Below are positions 60,140-64,000 of a DNA stretch of 64,000 nt, in pieces (the first letter of the stretch is position 1; each line of letters starts with the position of its first letter). The translations under genes were made by a program, and so were the position numbers. The stretch spans positions 62,001-126,000 of the forward strand of contig JAMPIT010000540.1 of the NCBI GenBank assembly GCA_026261815.1. Reading direction: 5' to 3'. Source of the DNA: Monarcha castaneiventris obscurior (lineage: Eukaryota > Chordata > Aves > Passeriformes > Monarchidae). The notes below the pieces were generated by a model. It had not been told where the DNA came from. It ran no database searches and saw only the letters and a program-made list of their open reading frames with translations.

Positions 60140-60830
60140 GAAGGGTTCCCTCACCCATACCCAGGTTCTGCAGTTAGGTCACAACAACCCCTATGAGCTT
60201 GGGGCAGAGTGGCTGGAAAGCTGGCTGGTGGAAAAGGACTTGGGCTCCATGATCAGCTGAATATAACCCAGGTGGCCAAGAAGGACAATGGCATCTCATT
60301 TGTATCAAAAATAGCATGGTCAGCAGGACTAGGGCAGTGATTCTCCCCTGTACTTGGCACTGGTGAGGCCATATTTCAAATCCTGTGTTTAGTTTTGCAT
60401 CCCCTGAAACATTGTTGGATGTTGGAGCTTGTCCAGAAAAAGGTAAAGGAGCTGGTGAAGAGTTTGGAGCCCAAGTCTTATGAGGAGCAGCTGAAGGAGA
60501 TGGGATTATTTAGCTGGGAGTAAAGGATGCTTGGGGGAGCAGGGGGTGGCGGCCTTATCACTGTCTACAACTGCCTGCAAGGAGGTGGTAGAAAAACAGA
60601 CATTGATCTCCCAAGTAACTATTGCCAGCATGAGAGGAATGGCTTCAAGCTGATCAGCAAAGGTTTAGAATGGATACCAGGAAAAATTTCTTTCTGGAAA
60701 GGGTTGTCAAGCATTGAAAGATACAGTCCAGGGAAGTAGTTGAGTGACCATCCCTGCAAGTACTTAAAAGATGCTGAAATGTAGTGCTTGGGAACATGGT
60801 TTACTGGTGGATAATGTCGGGTTTATGGGT
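60140..60830 (+). mobile_element. CR1 LINE fragment lacking its 3' end
   Basis: Plus-strand landmarks: TTGGGGCAGAGTGGCTGGAA, AGCTGGCTGGTGGAAAAGGA, CCAGGTGGCCAAGAAGG, GGTCAGCAGGACTAGGGCAG, TTGGCACTGGTGAGGCC, AAGTCTTATGAGGAGCAGCT, GGAAAAATTTC and AAGGGTTGTCAAGCATTG. They follow the C-terminal ORF2 and 3' region of CR1 in order. The copy stops at TGTCGGGTTTATGG, about 70 bp before the expected terminus. The start may lie up to 50 bp further left. Confidence 0.9.
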
Positions 60831-61435
60831 GTTCCAAGCAAAGTACTGATGTAGTGATACACAGCTATGTAGCTATATGTGATCTTACCCACCTTCACCA
60901 TAGACAAGAGATAAATAATTTCAAGCAACATCAGGATTAAATAATTGTCATTTAAAACACTCTGCCTGAGGATCAAATGAAAATTAGTTACTTCCTCTGC
61001 TTACCAGAGAACACTATAACCCTAGGAGCATTTCAGATATAGGACACCAAATATTAGGTTGCAAATCTTCCATGAGGCTTTGTGCTGTTAATCATTACTG
61101 AACAGGGAGGGATTCATTATCAGAATCTATACACACAAACAAAGTATATAGAAGAATTCAGATGTCTGTCAGGAGGCACAGGTGTTGCAGTGACATTAAT
61201 AAAGTAAACAGTCCTATTCTTGGTCTGCAGTACTGCACATAATCATTTACATTAGCTGTTGGAGTCTGGCATGTTTCCAAACTGTGCCAATTAGTGCTCT
61301 CCCAGACATTGCTCAGCCACCATCCAGAGACTGTTTCCAACAGGGAGTATAATTGAGGCCATTCTTAGCAAATTGTATACTATTGTATATTTTTCTCAAG
61401 GTCAAAGAGTAGACCCAAGCCCATTTTGTTTACAA

Positions 61436-61463
61436 GCATAGTCATAGCATAGCATGGCATAGC
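61436..61463. repeat. (GCATA)n short tandem repeat
   Basis: Five imperfect GCATA units. Confidence 0.7.
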
Positions 61464-62424
61464 AGCTGATATGATGAGCAGTGGGATATCTACATTGATT
61501 AATAAGGAGCACTAAGAGAAGATTAAGTTATTTGCACAACTGGATTTCCCGTTGAAGTGACTTTTGGGTCAGGTTTTGTCAGCTGATAAAACATATTAAT
61601 TTTACACATTTTAATAACTTCCTTCTTACTAGACGCTATTTAATTTTCTTAATTCCTGTATGCACTGGCAACAAAAACATGTAAAGATAAGTGCCCTATA
61701 ATGAAGTAAGATTTTAGTTCTTGATTGGCAAAGCAATATTTCAGGAGGAAAAGGTAGAAAACTCACTTTCAAAATAAAAGGAGAAAGTTAAATTTACATC
61801 TAACCATGGAAAGTCATACACAACTTTTTGTTTGTATTACTTAATGATATGTAAGAAACATGAGATTTAATTAATTTCCCCCTTAAAGAGAATATAATTT
61901 AAAGTTTCCCAGGTTTATGATATCTTTCTTATATCATTTGTTACAGTAGGTTTCCTGATATGTCCATTGCATGAAAATGTATTGAAGAAAGAGGATATAG
62001 TGATTCTGAGGCAGCTACTATGCTTGTGAATTCCTAATGCCATTCTCCAAAGGGAAGGACATTATCAAGGTGTGAGAAATGAAAATTCTACCATAAATTC
62101 CCACATGTAAAGAAAATGCTTATGTTCAGACCTCCCTTTCCACTTTTTATTTCTCCCTCAAAACAGCTCCATCACTTCTTTCCAATAGTCTATGCAGTAA
62201 TTCATCACTGTTTTCAAGGTGTCAGTATTTCACCATATGCTGTTTTATCTAAGAAATGCCAGTTTCCAGATGTACTTCTCTTTGAGGAGAGCACAAATCG
62301 TGGGTGGCAACATCCTCTTCCCACAGTGGATTTTAGGTAGCTAAAAGACTCCTCCTTTCAGGGATAGTAAATTGCCATGCTGGAAATTGATTTGACCCTT
62401 TTGTGAAGGGTACCAGTTGAGTTC

Positions 62425-62596
62425 TATTTATAAGTTGTTACTTATTTATTTGTTATTATTAATTATAATTTTATAGTATTGTATTATACAATAGTGCCAT
62501 ATGATTACTGTATTTTTATTATTGTTTATACATTATTTATTTTTATTTAAAAGCATATTTTATTAATTTTATTTAGATATATTTATAATTTTTCAG
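62425..62596. repeat. AT-rich low-complexity region
   Basis: About 170 bp dominated by TTATTTATT, TATTATTAATTATAA and similar words, with only scattered G or C. It includes a small hairpin TATTGTA-TTA-TACAATA. Confidence 0.75.
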
Positions 62597-63386
62597 AACG
62601 ACATACAGTTTTCAGATCTCCAGTCTGAATTAAATCAGCCTCTATCACTTTCTGAGGACCTCAATCACAATCCGAATAGTGATGAACATTTCTTGGGTTT
62701 ATTTCTCCCTTACACTACATCATAGCATTACATTTCATCTTTCTCTTTGAAGTGCTCATGAAAAAATAGCATTACAGTAACAAATAGCAGGAATTATCCA
62801 GCTGATTAATAAAGATAAACAAGCTATACTCTAAAATGCATACTTGCAAACCCTATTGCATTTAAATCAGATACCATGGCATCTACTTATTCAGTGGCTC
62901 AGTGAAGCACATTGTACATAACGTTTCCCAGTTTGCATAAATGACAACTTCTCCACTTTGTTAGGGTAGTATAATTGCATAGGAGAGCTAAAAGATCAAG
63001 GTGAGTTTTGTAGCATGCATACAAAACATGTAATTTTAAACTCCTCAACAGTTCTGCATTATGTCATTGTGCTCAGCATAACTGTGGAGCACAATGGGTG
63101 GCACTCATGGAAGATAATGGACATGACACTGTTTTGACTAAGCTGATTTTCTTTATGTACTTGGCAAAACAAAAATCATACAAAGAATCCATTTTTATAT
63201 TATCGGAATAATTTTCGAATTTCAGAGTTTGATGTAAGGTTTTCCAAGTCTGGAAAAACAAATTTAGCAAACCTTAGAATCAGCTAAGGAATTTTGAGGA
63301 TCAATATGTCATAGACAAATGTTAATTACCTATAAAGACATAAATGTAACATTTTACAGAATCATGCCAATTCATTTGTATATTAT

Positions 63387-63406
63387 AGATAGACAGACAG
63401 ACAGAC
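63387..63406. repeat. (GATA/GACA)n microsatellite
   Basis: Two GATA-type units followed by four GACA-type units. Confidence 0.9.
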
Positions 63407-63522
63407 GTATGCACATACACAGAGACATGTATTCAGCATATTATGCCTGAAAATTAAAGCATGAAGTTGTATTCAAATGACATTACATGAATTGATATTT
63501 AGTTACATGAAAGGAATAAAAA

Positions 63523-63735
63523 AGAGAATGATAAAATTTAGCTTGGAAGAGACCTTTAGAGATCACCTAGTTCAACATCCTGCTCAAAGTAAGGCTACTG
63601 TGATAAGATTGCTCAGGACTATGTCCAGCCAAGGCAGGATTCTGTCCAGGGATACAGATTTCACAATCTCTCCAGGTAACTTCTTGGAATATTTGACTAC
63701 CCTCTGTAGAAACATTATCCTACATGGGAATTTCA
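63523..63735 (-). mobile_element. CR1 LINE fragment
   Basis: AGAGAATGATAAAATTTAGC, TTGGAAGAGACC, GAGATCACCTAGTTCAAC, ATCCTGCTCAAAG, TTGCTCAGGAC, TCCAGCCAAG and ATTTCACAATCTCTCCAGG match the complement of the CR1 3' end. It is an old copy with several small indels, about 210 bp long. The 90-codon plus-strand frame over it is not a gene. Confidence 0.85.
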
Positions 63736-64000
63736 GAAGGGGAGATTAAGAATAATAGTGCAGGTAGGCAGAAAGGTACTGTTACTCTTACACATAGTAA
63801 ATAAACATATTTTTAATTAGCTTCAGAAAAATTCAGATTTTAATAGTAGCAGAAGAAAAAAAAGACTTTGAAAATATTCTGCCATAAAGAATCTAAACAC
63901 TGAAGGAGATACACGGCATGGCAAATCTGAAAATATTTTCCTTAACAAAATTACACACATCCCATGAAAAGAAACAAAGTAATATTTTGCATTTTCTGAT
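63736..64000. other. Unique non-coding end of window
   Basis: AT-rich, with nothing recognised. Confidence 0.5.

Larger units (their letters stand above)
60831..63522. other. Unique AT-rich non-coding stretch
   Basis: No gene or transposon recognised. Contains a short GCATA tandem and an AT-rich low-complexity patch at 62425-62596. Confidence 0.55.

Noticed and set aside
1..64000. CRISPR arrays, operons, ribosome binding sites
   Set aside because: No regularly spaced repeats of suitable length; sequence is clearly vertebrate nuclear DNA, so bacterial features do not apply.

Overview
This window looks like AT-rich, gene-poor avian nuclear DNA. The main evidence is the repeat content. At least ten separate remnants of CR1 LINEs carry the typical bird CR1 3' end (AGAATCATAGAATGG and variants, read on the plus strand for minus-strand copies). 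Several avian-type solo LTRs are also present. I cannot name the species; the mix of CR1 variants suggests a neoavian bird, but that is inference.

I find no convincing protein-coding gene, tRNA, rRNA, CRISPR array or CpG island. The longest open frames are about 130-150 codons, and the recognisable coding similarity is almost all decayed CR1 ORF1/ORF2. The window is best read as a gene desert or the inside of a very large intron. Weak exceptions are one exon-like segment on the minus strand (27799-27895), one coding-like stretch with a single in-frame stop (18054-18494) and a few long unexplained frames.

Layout: 1-20 kb is mostly unique AT-rich DNA with microsatellites, one old LTR piece (7482-7800) and a 16-bp palindrome at 2672. 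20-30.4 kb is the main transposon graveyard: CR1 at 20.06-20.69 kb; a three-level nest at 23.0-24.1 kb (480-bp solo LTR inside a CR1 inside another CR1); CR1 at 26.1 kb; and a complex of CR1 pieces at 28.69-30.38 kb in which a plus-strand ORF1/ORF2 segment splits a minus-strand copy. 33.48-34.63 kb holds a plus-strand CR1 with intact 3' end but most of the reverse transcriptase deleted. 38.6-47 kb holds one well-bounded solo LTR (43201-43792) and two candidate LTR cores (about 38.86-39.11 and 46.58-46.80 kb). 47-58 kb is nearly repeat-poor apart from simple repeats and two ancient palindromic hairpins (57141, 58200). 58.7-63.7 kb has three more CR1 copies.

No gene network can be described. 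The biology visible is repeat insertion, nesting, internal deletion and inversion. Family assignments come from recognising consensus sequences by eye; boundaries of old copies are good to roughly 10-30 bp unless a target-site duplication is stated.
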